Assembly: GCF_900111595.1 (NCBI RefSeq)
Contig: NZ_FOHN01000011.1
Coordinates: forward strand, 1-64,000
DNA from: [Clostridium] polysaccharolyticum
GTDB taxonomy: Bacteria > Bacillota > Clostridia > Lachnospirales > Lachnospiraceae
Reading direction: 5' to 3'
DNA length: 64,000 nt
In this document: positions 54,864 to 63,745 of the stretch, one piece after another
Layout: each line of letters begins with the position of its first letter
Numbering within the stretch: position 1 is the first letter of the stretch
Translations under genes and position numbers: made by a program
The notes under the pieces: model-generated
What the model was told of the DNA's origin: nothing
Seen by the model: only the letters and a program-made list of their open reading frames with translations
Databases searched by the model: none

Positions 54864-55235
54864 ATGATTGAAATATATAAAAAATTGGTGTAAGATAGAA
54901 AGAGGTTTATATATACTTTTATTATCACATCTTAAGTTCAGTAGTGTTAGACATATTAGTTAGTAAAAATTTAAAAATATAACTAAAGAAGACATCTTAA
55001 AAATCAATTATACGTCAAGCTAGTAATTCAAACTTAATTCAAAACGTGCATAAAATAAAATTCATAATAATAGTCAAGAAATATAAGGCAAGAAACAGGG
55101 AATTATATGGAGTCAGAAGGGGGAGGATTCTTATATAAGTTAGCAGAAATGCAGAAAAACCGTTATGGGGGAGTGGCATGACACAAGCGATAACTGCTTG
55201 TTGCATACAATTAAAAAATGAGGGAGGCATATTTT

Positions 55236-56768
55236 ATGAAACAAATAAGTGCGATCGATGCATATATGGCACAAGTTTACAAATGGATTATGATAATTTT
55301 AATAGTATCTGTATCAGCAGGTGGCGGGGACTTTCTTGTTATGAAGCTGTTAGGATACTATAAGCATATAAGCTGGCCATCGTTAATTATATACGGCATG
55401 ACAATAGTTGCTTATATCATTGTAGGAACAAGGTTAATGAAAACTGCTTTAAAAGATGGTCTTATTCAGCCTAAAATGATGCTTTATGGTAAAGTGTACA
55501 TAACAGTTTTGCTTTTCGTTCAGTTTAATTTTATTATGTACTTAATTCCTTCTAGGGAATTCTGGGCATTTGCATTTTATTTTGCTTTAGTTCAGGCATT
55601 CTTTTTAGATACAAAATTGTGCCGTATTGTAATAGGCGGATTAACTCTTTCTGTAGTGATAGGGTGTTTTGTAAAACCTGATACTATGTTACCTGTAAGA
55701 GATGGTATTTTTGTACCGGATTTATTGATTCGTTTTTTCATAATGGTGTTGTCTTTTATGGGAGTTTATCTGTTTACCGTTTTTGCAGGCAAGTATTTAG
55801 CGGATGCGAAACGTGATGAGCTTGAAAAGAATAATAATATTACGAATCAGATATTATCGAAGGCATCCAGTGTTTCTGAACGTCTTGCACAGACAAGCAG
55901 CATGGTTTTGGAAAATGTAGAGTCAGAAAGTGCGGCTACAGAGGAATTATCCTCTATTAGCGAAGAGTTACTGGAAATGAGCCGGAACATTATTGAACAT
56001 AATAATGAAAGTACCAATAACCTGCATTTATTAAAAGAATGTAGTGAAAATGTTTCCGATAAAGTAAAGAAGAGTACCAAGATTTCTGATGAACTGGTAA
56101 ATATCTCAAGGGATAATGAACAGGATTTGAATAATCTGCTTACGGTAAGTGATGAAGTGGTTTCCTCTAACAAGGACACGATGGAGGCAATTGAAAGACT
56201 GCTTAATGGAACTAGAAAAATTGGAAGTACCGTAAATATTATTGATGAGATTGCAACATCAACCAACCTGTTAGCATTAAATGCTTCAATTGAAGCAGCT
56301 AGAGCTGGAGAAGCCGGAAGGGGATTTGCTGTCGTTGCCAATGAAATTGGAAACTTGGCTAGAAACACCCAGGCATCATTAAAAGAAATTAATGATGTAG
56401 TAAAGTTACTGGAATCAGAAGCTAGTGTAGTTACGGATTCAATTGAACTGAATTCGGATAAATTAAGCTATCAGTATGAAACACTAGAGAAGACCGTAGA
56501 TAAAGTTAAAAATATGATGAAGTTATTGTCCTCTTCGTTGAGTGCAATTAAAGAAGTAGATGCTTTGAATGAAGAACAGGTAAATTTAATTGCAACGACT
56601 TTTACATATAATGAAAATATTTCAAGACAGATTGAAGTGGAAAATGAACAGTTTACGAACATCGTTGGTGTTGTACAGAATAACACACAGGAGATTGCTG
56701 AATTGAACGGACAGGTAGATGGCTTGAATCAAATCGTGAAGGAACTAGAAGAACTGCTTAGGAGGTAG
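55236..56768 (+). CDS. Methyl-accepting chemotaxis protein
   Basis: A 510-residue chemoreceptor. Residues 1-~195 contain about six membrane segments and no large external domain, so it may sense membrane or intracellular signals. The signalling hairpin tip [34 protein letters not shown] lies at ~340-375 and methylation helices flank it. ATG 55236 follows GAGGGAGG. It is followed 32 bases later by a KAS III-like gene, an unexpected partner. Confidence 0.9.
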   Translation: MKQISAIDAYMAQVYKWIMIILIVSVSAGGGDFLVMKLLGYYKHISWPSLIIYGMTIVAYIIVGTRLMKTALKDGLIQPKMMLYGKVYITVLLFVQFNFIMYLIPSREFWAFAFYFALVQAFFLDTKLCRIVIGGLTLSVVIGCFVKPDTMLPVRDGIFVPDLLIRFFIMVLSFMGVYLFTVFAGKYLADAKRDELEKNNNITNQILSKASSVSERLAQTSSMVLENVESESAATEELSSISEELLEMSRNIIEHNNESTNNLHLLKECSENVSDKVKKSTKISDELVNISRDNEQDLNNLLTVSDEVVSSNKDTMEAIERLLNGTRKIGSTVNIIDEIATSTNLLALNASIEAARAGEAGRGFAVVANEIGNLARNTQASLKEINDVVKLLESEASVVTDSIELNSDKLSYQYETLEKTVDKVKNMMKLLSSSLSAIKEVDALNEEQVNLIATTFTYNENISRQIEVENEQFTNIVGVVQNNTQEIAELNGQVDGLNQIVKELEELLRR

Positions 56769-56800
56769 GTATAAGAAAAAATTGGAGGCGAAGGTAATTA

Positions 56801-57796
56801 ATGAATAGTAATGTGCAGATTAAGCAGATTGCAGTTTATCACCCTGAGAAAATCTTAGATAATGAATATTATTATGAGCATTACAAGAAACAAGGCAAAG
56901 ACGTAAAGAAACTATTTGAGGATGTGTATGGCAGGGACAAACGATATGTCATTAATGAAAATGCTGAAAAGAAAGAAAATACGTTAACCATGCAAATTGA
57001 GGCTGCAAAACGTGTCTTGAAGAAGGCATGTTTGCAGGGAGAAGACATTGACATGATTGTATCAGCTTCTCAGATACCGGAACATGTAGTACCAGCATGT
57101 GCAGTAATTATTCATCGTGAAATAGAAGGAAAAATGGATTCTATCTGTTATGACTTTAATGCAAACTGCATTAGTATGGTACTGGCATTGGAAAATGTTT
57201 ACCGGTATATGGATAACAACCCTAAAGTCAACCGAGTGCTTCTTGTAGGAGGAGAGTATACAACACAGGTTCATAATCCGATGAATGAATATGGATACGG
57301 TCTGTTTGGAGATGCAGCATGTGCTATAATCCTAGAAAAAACAGATCGGAAATGTGGACTTGCTGATTGTGATTTCTTTATTAATGACAAATATTATGAC
57401 AAAATGATATTTCCGCATTGTGGTATGTCAAAAATATATGAATCAACCAAAGAAGCAATTCTTTCTACAATGGAACCAGTCAGCTGTGATCTGGATGAAG
57501 TGGAAAGAAAGCTGAAAGGAATCTTAAGAAGAAGCAATTTGGAAGTTCAAGATGTTAAGATGTTCTGTTTCTCTCAGTATCTAATAAGAAATATTCAAAC
57601 TTTAAAAGAAGATTTGGGAATAAAGGATGAACAGTGTATTTATGTTGGTGATGAATACGGATATACAGGTGTTTCTAGCCCATTTCTGGTTTTAGATAGA
57701 GCTGTGGAGAAGGGAATTGTTAAGCGGGGAGATTATGTGGCATTTTGGACAATAGGTGCTGGCATGCAGCATATTTGCATGCTGATTCAATATTAA
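56801..57796 (+). CDS. KAS III-like (FabH-type) condensing-enzyme homologue, copy 2
   Basis: A 331-residue paralogue of the protein at 33475, sharing VYHPEK, GRDKRYVI, SQIPEHVVP and YGLFGDAACAI. The nucleophile Cys123 (NANCISM) is kept. The FabH His site is again Ser (FSQYL) and the Asn site Tyr (YGYTG). Conservation of these changes in both copies argues for a different reaction rather than decay. It is in an operon with a chemoreceptor and ends at a strong terminator. Confidence 0.85.
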   Translation: MNSNVQIKQIAVYHPEKILDNEYYYEHYKKQGKDVKKLFEDVYGRDKRYVINENAEKKENTLTMQIEAAKRVLKKACLQGEDIDMIVSASQIPEHVVPACAVIIHREIEGKMDSICYDFNANCISMVLALENVYRYMDNNPKVNRVLLVGGEYTTQVHNPMNEYGYGLFGDAACAIILEKTDRKCGLADCDFFINDKYYDKMIFPHCGMSKIYESTKEAILSTMEPVSCDLDEVERKLKGILRRSNLEVQDVKMFCFSQYLIRNIQTLKEDLGIKDEQCIYVGDEYGYTGVSSPFLVLDRAVEKGIVKRGDYVAFWTIGAGMQHICMLIQY

Positions 57797-57809
57797 ACCT
57801 GAGTAAATT

Positions 57810-57855
57810 GAAAACTGCTGTTTCATGGCTTTAATTCATGAAACAGCAGTTTTTT
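57810..57855 (+). terminator. Terminator of the chemoreceptor/KAS III-like operon
   Basis: AAACTGCTGTTTCATG pairs perfectly with CATGAAACAGCAGTTT, then T-run. Confidence 0.95.
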
Positions 57856-57919
57856 GCAGTTTTATAAGAAAATTTCCTAGGTTTTATCAGCAAATAATTC
57901 TTAACGGAAAAGGCTTTTG

Positions 57920-57941
57920 TACTTCGTTATTTTGTGAAGTA
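57920..57941. promoter_or_regulatory. Inverted repeat upstream of the pectate lyase gene
   Basis: TACTTC-N10-GAAGTA within the 190-base gap before the lyase gene; a possible operator. The TATAGT at 57964-57969 may be the -10 box but has no good -35 partner. Confidence 0.35.
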
Positions 57942-58047
57942 TACATTGGAAACAATAAAGAATTATAGTAAAATAAAAGTGTATGAAACATAGTAAAATA
58001 AATGTTGGTACAAACAGAAAAAATCAGAAAAAGAAAGGAAGGATTAC

Positions 58048-60177
58048 ATGAAAAAACAGATTGGAAAAAGGATTGCAGGATTGTTTCTTGCCGGAACCTT
58101 GATGGTGTCTTGCTGGACCGGTGGTATGCCTAAGTTTACTACTGAAAAACAGACAGTAGTAGCAGCGAGTTTTGCAGAGTATCCAGCAGAATTAGTCAGA
58201 ATTTCCACTGCCAATGGCAGCCGAAACCTGAACATTTCTGGAACTGCAGATGGGGCCACATTGAACACAGATACAACCAGGGGAACACAAAATGAGAACT
58301 GGAGATTTGATTATGTAGTAAGTGGAGTTTTCCGTATCGTTAATATGGGGACTGGAAAGGTACTGGCAACGAGGAATGACAGTACCAATGGAGGTACTAG
58401 CTGCGTGATTGCACCATGCACTTTATCTAAGGCACAGTACTGGAACGTAACGCAGGTTTCTGCAGATAATCTAGGAAATGGATTGTATTATAAAATAACC
58501 AATTACTTAGACCAGAGCAAAGCCTTAACTTATAATTCAGGAAGCAATACCATTACGCTTGAGACATACTCTGGAAACAGTAACCAGAAGTTCCGTCTTA
58601 ACACAGCAGGTCTGCAAGGATTTGCAGCAGAAGGAAAACAGATAAATGGTGCTGAGAAAGCTTCTGCCATAGGAGGACTGTTAGGGGAAACCGTATTTGT
58701 TGATACATATGATAAACTGGCTCAAGAAGCTAGTGGTTCCACTCCAAAAACAATTGTAATAACGAAAGATTTAAGTTATACAGGCGGATTTAATTATGAT
58801 AATGAAGGAAGAAGATATCCAAAATCTAAAATTAATTTAGGAAATAATAAAACCATTATCGGAAGTTATGGGGCACATAAAATACATAATGGCTATATTG
58901 TTACGAACGGAGGGAATGGCAGAAATAACATTCTTCGTAATATTACAGTGAGTCATGATGAATCCAGCAACCATATTAATGTATGGGAATTTTCCAATGG
59001 AAATAACTTATGGCTAGATCATATTACATTTATGGGACATTCCAATATTAATACATCTAGTTATGGCGGAGATATTGACAAGCTTCTTTCTATCGTTGGA
59101 ACATATGATTATGCTACCGTTTCAGACTGTACTTTTGGAAAGCATGAATATGGAGTTATTCTGGGTTATCCAACAGATACAGATGAAGCTCTTTCTGCTT
59201 ATAAGGGAAAACCATGTGTGACTATAATGACAAATTATTTTAATAGCTGTATTACAAGAGCACCTGGTCTTATGCGTTATGGATATTTCCACAGTGCCAA
59301 TAACTATGTATATGATTTTCATTTGGCATATACAATGCATACAGGAGCGAATATTTATACAGAAAAGAATTATTACGATGGTGCAGGAAATATAGGTTCG
59401 GTAGTAAATGACGATGCGTTAAACATTACTAGTATTTCAAATGCAACAGTAGGAAAAGTTGGTCCTTGGTATACAGATAATGGATCTATAGCAGTAAGAT
59501 GTTATAATAACAATAACTTAAGAAATGTAAGTTCTCTAAGTACTTCATGGAGACCATCTAACCAGTATAGTTATAAAGTAATTGGTGCATCGGATGTTCC
59601 AAATTATTGCAGAAGCAATGCGGGAGCAAAAATGTCTTGTAATGATATGGCATATGCAGCATTTTCACAGAAAGGAGTTCCAATTGCATCTTACTTGGTA
59701 ACTGGACAGAGTACTCCTTCTTATCCTAGTCCAACGCCTTCTCAATGGGTTCAGCCAAGCAAAAACCCGGTTCCATCTGTAACTCCAAGTAATGCTCCGA
59801 CTGCAGTGGCTCCCCCTAATGAAAATCCAAGTACAGGAAATGTAATTGACATTTCGGCTGACGGCAATAGCTGGTCTGGTGGATATACAATGAATCTAAC
59901 ATTAAAAAATGTATCAGGAAACAATATTTCAGACTGGACGCTTTATTTGAACAAATCGGAAGCTGATATTACAAGTCTTTGGTGTGGGAAGATGCAAAGC
60001 TTGGGAAATCAGGTTATGATTAGACCTGAGAGTTATAATCAGAATCTAGGTGCTGGCGGAAGTTTAACATTTGGTTTTGGAGGCAACGGAACAATGCCAA
60101 ATGCATTATCCTATAAGTTTGTTTATATAGTGAATGGAAAAGAGTACACCAGTACGGGAGTGGATTCTTCTTTATAA
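58048..60177 (+). CDS. Secreted pectate lyase (PL1) with carbohydrate-binding modules
   Basis: A 709-residue secreted enzyme. Signal peptide (~1-40), a ricin/CBM13-like beta-trefoil (~50-190, ENWRFDYVVSGVFRIVN, NQKFRLN), then a PL1 right-handed beta-helix (~200-550) with LWLDHITFMGH and RAPGLMRYGYFHSANN (Arg404 the likely catalytic base). A Pro/Ser-rich linker (~555-600) joins a C-terminal module (~605-709) with NSWSGGYTMNLTLKN...ISDWTL...SYNQNLGAGGS, like CBM2-type cellulose-binding domains. It cleaves polygalacturonate outside the cell by beta-elimination. Confidence 0.9.
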   Translation: MKKQIGKRIAGLFLAGTLMVSCWTGGMPKFTTEKQTVVAASFAEYPAELVRISTANGSRNLNISGTADGATLNTDTTRGTQNENWRFDYVVSGVFRIVNMGTGKVLATRNDSTNGGTSCVIAPCTLSKAQYWNVTQVSADNLGNGLYYKITNYLDQSKALTYNSGSNTITLETYSGNSNQKFRLNTAGLQGFAAEGKQINGAEKASAIGGLLGETVFVDTYDKLAQEASGSTPKTIVITKDLSYTGGFNYDNEGRRYPKSKINLGNNKTIIGSYGAHKIHNGYIVTNGGNGRNNILRNITVSHDESSNHINVWEFSNGNNLWLDHITFMGHSNINTSSYGGDIDKLLSIVGTYDYATVSDCTFGKHEYGVILGYPTDTDEALSAYKGKPCVTIMTNYFNSCITRAPGLMRYGYFHSANNYVYDFHLAYTMHTGANIYTEKNYYDGAGNIGSVVNDDALNITSISNATVGKVGPWYTDNGSIAVRCYNNNNLRNVSSLSTSWRPSNQYSYKVIGASDVPNYCRSNAGAKMSCNDMAYAAFSQKGVPIASYLVTGQSTPSYPSPTPSQWVQPSKNPVPSVTPSNAPTAVAPPNENPSTGNVIDISADGNSWSGGYTMNLTLKNVSGNNISDWTLYLNKSEADITSLWCGKMQSLGNQVMIRPESYNQNLGAGGSLTFGFGGNGTMPNALSYKFVYIVNGKEYTSTGVDSSL

Positions 60178-60184
60178 GATTGTA

Positions 60185-60221
60185 AAAAAATGCGTGTCTA
60201 GATAAGGGCACGCATTTTTTC
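60185..60221 (+). terminator. Terminator of the pectate lyase gene
   Basis: AAAAAATGCGTG pairs with CACGCATTTTTT. Confidence 0.92.
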
Positions 60222-60263
60222 TAAGTCTTCACTGGATATAAAGAAGTATAAAAAGAAATGCTA

Positions 60264-60292
60264 TTGACATTTTTCAAAAATTTCTATATGAT
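60264..60292 (+). promoter_or_regulatory. Promoter of the alanine/sodium symporter gene
   Basis: TTGACA (60264-60269), 17-base spacer, TATGAT (60287-60292). Confidence 0.75.
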
Positions 60293-60316
60293 ATCTATAT
60301 TGTTAGTTTGGCCAAT

Positions 60317-60348
60317 GGAGGGATATTCTGGATGGATTCCCTCTTTTT
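60317..60348 (+). terminator. Terminator-like hairpin in the symporter leader
   Basis: GAGGGA pairs with TCCCTC, followed by TTTTT, about 50 bases after the predicted transcript start and before ATG 60401. It may act as an attenuator. Confidence 0.6.
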
Positions 60349-60400
60349 CATTTGTATGGACTTGGTAAAATAGAAAAGCAGAAGAGAGAGGGTAGATGAT

Positions 60401-61792
60401 ATGGAACAATTCGAAAAAATTGTGGGTTATGTGGATGACTTCGTGTGGGGGCCGGTTATGCTTATGCTATTAGTGGGGACTGGAATTTTTTTAACAGTGC
60501 GCACAAACTTTCTGTCATGGAAGAATCTTGGCTATGCACTTAAAATGACACTTAGCAAGGAAGCGAGAAAGAAAGGAAAAGGTGACGGCGATATATCACC
60601 TTTCTCGGCACTTACCACTGCGTTAGCAGCCACGATAGGAACTGGTAATATCGTAGGTGTGGCAACAGCGATGGCACTTGGAGGACCAGGAGCGATTGTA
60701 TGGATGTGGATATCTGCTTGCTTTGGACTTACATCAAAGTTTAGTGAATGCATGCTTTCTATAAAGTATCGTGAAGTAAATGAAAATGGAGAAATGATTG
60801 GCGGACCAATGTTCGTTATGAAGAAAGCTTTTAAACATAAAAAAACAGGAGCTTTGTTTGGGTGGCTTTTTGCATTGTTTACCGTACTGGCTTCATTTGG
60901 AATCGGAAATCTGACACAGTCAAATTCAATTTCTTCAGCAATTAATGAAACCGCTGGGATTTCTGCAAAAGCTGTTGGTATTGTCATTACAGTATTAGCC
61001 TTAGCTATTATTGTTGGAGGAATTAAAACAATATCCAAAGTATCATCTGTAGTAGTTCCGTTCATGGCTGTCTTTTATGTAGTGGCAGGACTTGTTGTAA
61101 TATTTGGGAATATCCAAAATGTACCATCTGGTATTGTAATGATATTTAAATATGCTTTTCACGTAAAGGCAGTTTCTGGTGGAGTTTTAGGAGCCATTAC
61201 AGCTTCTATGATGCGTGCAATGCATTATGGAGTGGCACGTGGAGTATTTTCTAATGAGGCAGGTATGGGGTCTGCCGCCATTACAGCATCCGCTGCGACT
61301 ACGGACAATCCTGTACGTCAGGCATATATTAATATGACAGGTACATTCTGGGATACTATCGTAGTATGTTCTATTACAGGCTTGTGCATTGCAAGTTCAG
61401 GAGTATTAGGAAGTGTAGATGCAAAAGGAGAAATCGTAACAGGTTCCGCTTTAACCATAGCCGCATTTAAAACCGTATTAGGTGATTTTGGAGCATGGTT
61501 AATTTGTATAGGAATTGCATTATTTGCTTTTTCTACTATTTTAGGATGGGAATATCATGGAGAAAAGGCATTTGAATATCTTGTGGATACACACAAATAT
61601 AATATTGTCTATCGAGTTATTTTTTCATTGGTGGCATATGTAGGAGCCACAACAACATTGAATCTTGTTTGGAGCATTTCAGATATTGCCAATGCATTGA
61701 TGGCAATTCCAAACTTAATTTGCCTTCTAGTGCTTAGTGGTGAGATTGCAAAAGATATGAAGGTATTTGAAAAAGAGGGAAAACGCTTATAG
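60401..61792 (+). CDS. Sodium:alanine/glycine symporter (AGCS family)
   Basis: A 463-residue protein with about ten membrane segments and AGCS motifs (FSALTTALAATIGTGNIVGVATA, FSNEAGMGSAAITASAAT). It imports alanine or glycine with Na+. ATG 60401 follows GAGAGAGGG. Its leader has a premature terminator; a second terminator closes the gene. A short piece that looks like a group II intron end follows. Confidence 0.94.
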   Translation: MEQFEKIVGYVDDFVWGPVMLMLLVGTGIFLTVRTNFLSWKNLGYALKMTLSKEARKKGKGDGDISPFSALTTALAATIGTGNIVGVATAMALGGPGAIVWMWISACFGLTSKFSECMLSIKYREVNENGEMIGGPMFVMKKAFKHKKTGALFGWLFALFTVLASFGIGNLTQSNSISSAINETAGISAKAVGIVITVLALAIIVGGIKTISKVSSVVVPFMAVFYVVAGLVVIFGNIQNVPSGIVMIFKYAFHVKAVSGGVLGAITASMMRAMHYGVARGVFSNEAGMGSAAITASAATTDNPVRQAYINMTGTFWDTIVVCSITGLCIASSGVLGSVDAKGEIVTGSALTIAAFKTVLGDFGAWLICIGIALFAFSTILGWEYHGEKAFEYLVDTHKYNIVYRVIFSLVAYVGATTTLNLVWSISDIANALMAIPNLICLLVLSGEIAKDMKVFEKEGKRL

Positions 61793-61814
61793 AGGAAAAA
61801 TGTAGAGAGTAAAA

Positions 61815-61858
61815 GCAAAAAACTTTCTTTGCAGGCAATGGCGAAGAAAGTTTTTTGC
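61815..61858 (+). terminator. Terminator of the symporter gene
   Basis: GCAAAAAACTTTCTT pairs with AAGAAAGTTTTTTGC. Confidence 0.92.
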
Positions 61859-61861
61859 TGG

Positions 61862-61951
61862 TGAGCCTTGCAAGGCATACAGAAGATGAAGGGAGACCTT
61901 CACGTACGGTTCTGTGAGAAGTTTAAGATGAGATTCGTCTTACTTACTTGA
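61862..61951 (+). mobile_element. Group II intron 3' end relic (domains V and VI)
   Basis: TGAAGG-GAGA-CCTTCA with a GNRA loop (61887-61902), followed by CGTACGGTTC (61903-61912), is the distal part of a group II intron domain V. The 5' strand GAGCC (61863-61867) is present but a ~19-base stretch replaces the usual GTA. The next TAAGATG...CGTCTTACTTACTTGAC looks like domain VI and the intron end. No intron body or reverse transcriptase gene is present. Confidence 0.6.
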
Positions 61952-62028
61952 CTGAGAGGATGGCTAAGCAAATAATGGTTAGCCTCCTGCACGATTATCA
62001 TGGATTTGATGGAAATGGAGGGGCTAAC

Positions 62029-63183
62029 ATGATTTTACGGTTACCAGATTATTATAAAGATTTTAAATGTATTGCGGATCAGTGTAAAGATAGCTGCTGT
62101 ATTGGATGGGAAATAGATATTGATGAAGAAACTTTAATGTATTATGAAAGTATTTCTGGTGATTTTGGAAAGAGACTTCGGGAAAATATAGTAGAAGAGG
62201 GTGAAGATACATCATTCGCTCTAAATAAAGGAAGATGTGCATTTCTAAATGAGAAAAATCTTTGTGATATCTGTACAGAGTTAGGAGAGACTGCATTGTG
62301 TGAAATTTGCCTGGAGTATCCCAGATTTACAGTTGAGTATGGCATTGTCAGGGAAAAATGTTTAGGATTATCGTGTGAGGAAGCAGGTAGGCTGATCTTT
62401 GAAAAGGATGAGCCGATGACGGTGGAAGAGACAATGATTCCAGAACAGTATCAGTGGCTAGAGGAGGAAGAAGAATACGAATTAGATCAGGAGGAGATGG
62501 ATGAAAAACAGTATCCTTTTCTTGAAGCAGCAAGGAACCATACAATAAAAATATTGCAGTGCAGGAAGTATCCAATTGAAATAAGAGCAAAGGTGAGTTT
62601 ACAGTTTGCCATGGAGGTACAGAAAAAGTTAAATACACAGGATTTTAAAGGTATTGTATCAGTAGTGGAACAATTTGCCGAAACAGCAATGGATACACAG
62701 GAGGATTTGCTTGGTGATGAAGAGGAGCAGTTTGCATGGTTTCAAGGACGAATGGCAATTTATGAAACGTTAGAACTTCTGGATCAGGAATGGGACACAG
62801 TCTTTAAACAGATGAAGGAACTCTATTGTGATGCAGATAAATATCAGGAAATCCATGCTGATCTGAAAAGGAATTATAAAAGAAAAGAAGTGGAGTATGA
62901 GCATTTGCTTGTATATTTTGTATTCCGCTATGGAATGAAAGCAGTTTATGATTCAAATTATCTGGATAAAATCCAGTTTGCGATTGTCAGTTTTCTTGTT
63001 ATTCGAGATATGGATGGAGCATGTTATCATAAGAAAAAACAATTTCAATTAGAAGAAAGAATTGATGTTGCAAGAATATATTCCAAAGAGGTCGAACATT
63101 CAGAAGATAACTTGGAAATTCTATCAGAGGCCTTTGTGTTTGAAGAGGTTTTTGCTGTAGATACGCTTGTTAATTGCCTGTAA
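62029..63183 (+). CDS. FliB-like protein (flagellin lysine N-methylase family)
   Basis: A 384-residue protein with the FliB cysteine pattern: FKCIADQCKDSCCIGWEIDID (Cys14, 19, 23, 24) and GRCAFLNEKNLCDICTELGETALCEICLEYPR. FliB proteins methylate lysines on flagellin and are thought to use an Fe-S cluster. No flagellar genes are in the window, so the target is not proven. ATG 62029 follows GGAGGGG; the open frame extends back to 61948 into the intron relic. Confidence 0.88.
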   Translation: MILRLPDYYKDFKCIADQCKDSCCIGWEIDIDEETLMYYESISGDFGKRLRENIVEEGEDTSFALNKGRCAFLNEKNLCDICTELGETALCEICLEYPRFTVEYGIVREKCLGLSCEEAGRLIFEKDEPMTVEETMIPEQYQWLEEEEEYELDQEEMDEKQYPFLEAARNHTIKILQCRKYPIEIRAKVSLQFAMEVQKKLNTQDFKGIVSVVEQFAETAMDTQEDLLGDEEEQFAWFQGRMAIYETLELLDQEWDTVFKQMKELYCDADKYQEIHADLKRNYKRKEVEYEHLLVYFVFRYGMKAVYDSNYLDKIQFAIVSFLVIRDMDGACYHKKKQFQLEERIDVARIYSKEVEHSEDNLEILSEAFVFEEVFAVDTLVNCL

Positions 63184-63391
63184 TTTTATAAAATTCATTA
63201 GAAACAGCAGAAGAAAATATTGTTATATTGTACCTTTTGAAACAGTCACTGAGTTTTATAACCAGCTGTCGGTGCTTCGAAAGAATCTGACTGGAGTCCT
63301 GGATGCAGGTCATAGACTGCATCTGGATAACCAGAAAACGGTAGGGCTTACAGTGTGCAGTATTTTAAATGAAGTATATGGAAAGAAATAA
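63167..63391 (+). CDS. Hypothetical short protein, possibly a gene remnant
   Basis: A 74-codon frame overlapping the end of the FliB-like gene by 17 bases. The last ~50 residues (ETVTEFYNQLSVLRKNLTGVLDAGHRLHLD...) look protein-like, but there is no good ribosome site and no known family. It may be the tail of a decayed gene. Confidence 0.3.
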   Translation: MLIACNFIKFIRNSRRKYCYIVPFETVTEFYNQLSVLRKNLTGVLDAGHRLHLDNQKTVGLTVCSILNEVYGKK

Positions 63392-63494
63392 TTATGTTTT
63401 TTTACAACAAAGGGTGAAAAATTGACATGAATAAAGTTTTCTTTCAAAATATGATATAATTTTGGGAAAAGAAAAAATGTGAGGAGGAAAGCAA

Positions 63495-63653
63495 TTGTCA
63501 GTAAAACATAGTAAAAAAGGTTATATCATGGTACTAGTTGGACTGCTGACTGCAATTTTCATAGGAATTACTCTATGGGGAACCGCCTGGACAGCATTGC
63601 ATCTTTTTCAAGCAGAGGAGAGCAGATTAGAACATAGGATAGAGCAGCAATAA
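63495..63653 (+). CDS. Small membrane protein (52 residues)
   Basis: Starts at TTG 63495, six bases after a strong GAGGAGGAAA ribosome site. The product has a basic N-terminus (KHSKKG), one membrane helix (about MVLVGLLTAIFIGITLWGTA, residues 12-31) and a charged C-terminus. No family recognised. It sits alone ahead of a secreted-protein gene. Confidence 0.65.
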   Translation: MSVKHSKKGYIMVLVGLLTAIFIGITLWGTAWTALHLFQAEESRLEHRIEQQ

Positions 63654-63745
63654 AATATGTATAAAATATATGTCCACGAAATAGTTATAGAAAGAGGGCT
63701 TGGCCAATATTAAAGAAATCTTTATTAACTAGGGGGCGTATAGGC

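Noticed and set aside
55847-56368. 173-codon minus-strand frame
   Set aside because: Antisense to the chemoreceptor's coiled-coil region; low-complexity Ser/Leu composition.
60532-61065. 177-codon minus-strand frame
   Set aside because: Antisense to the symporter gene; no start signal.
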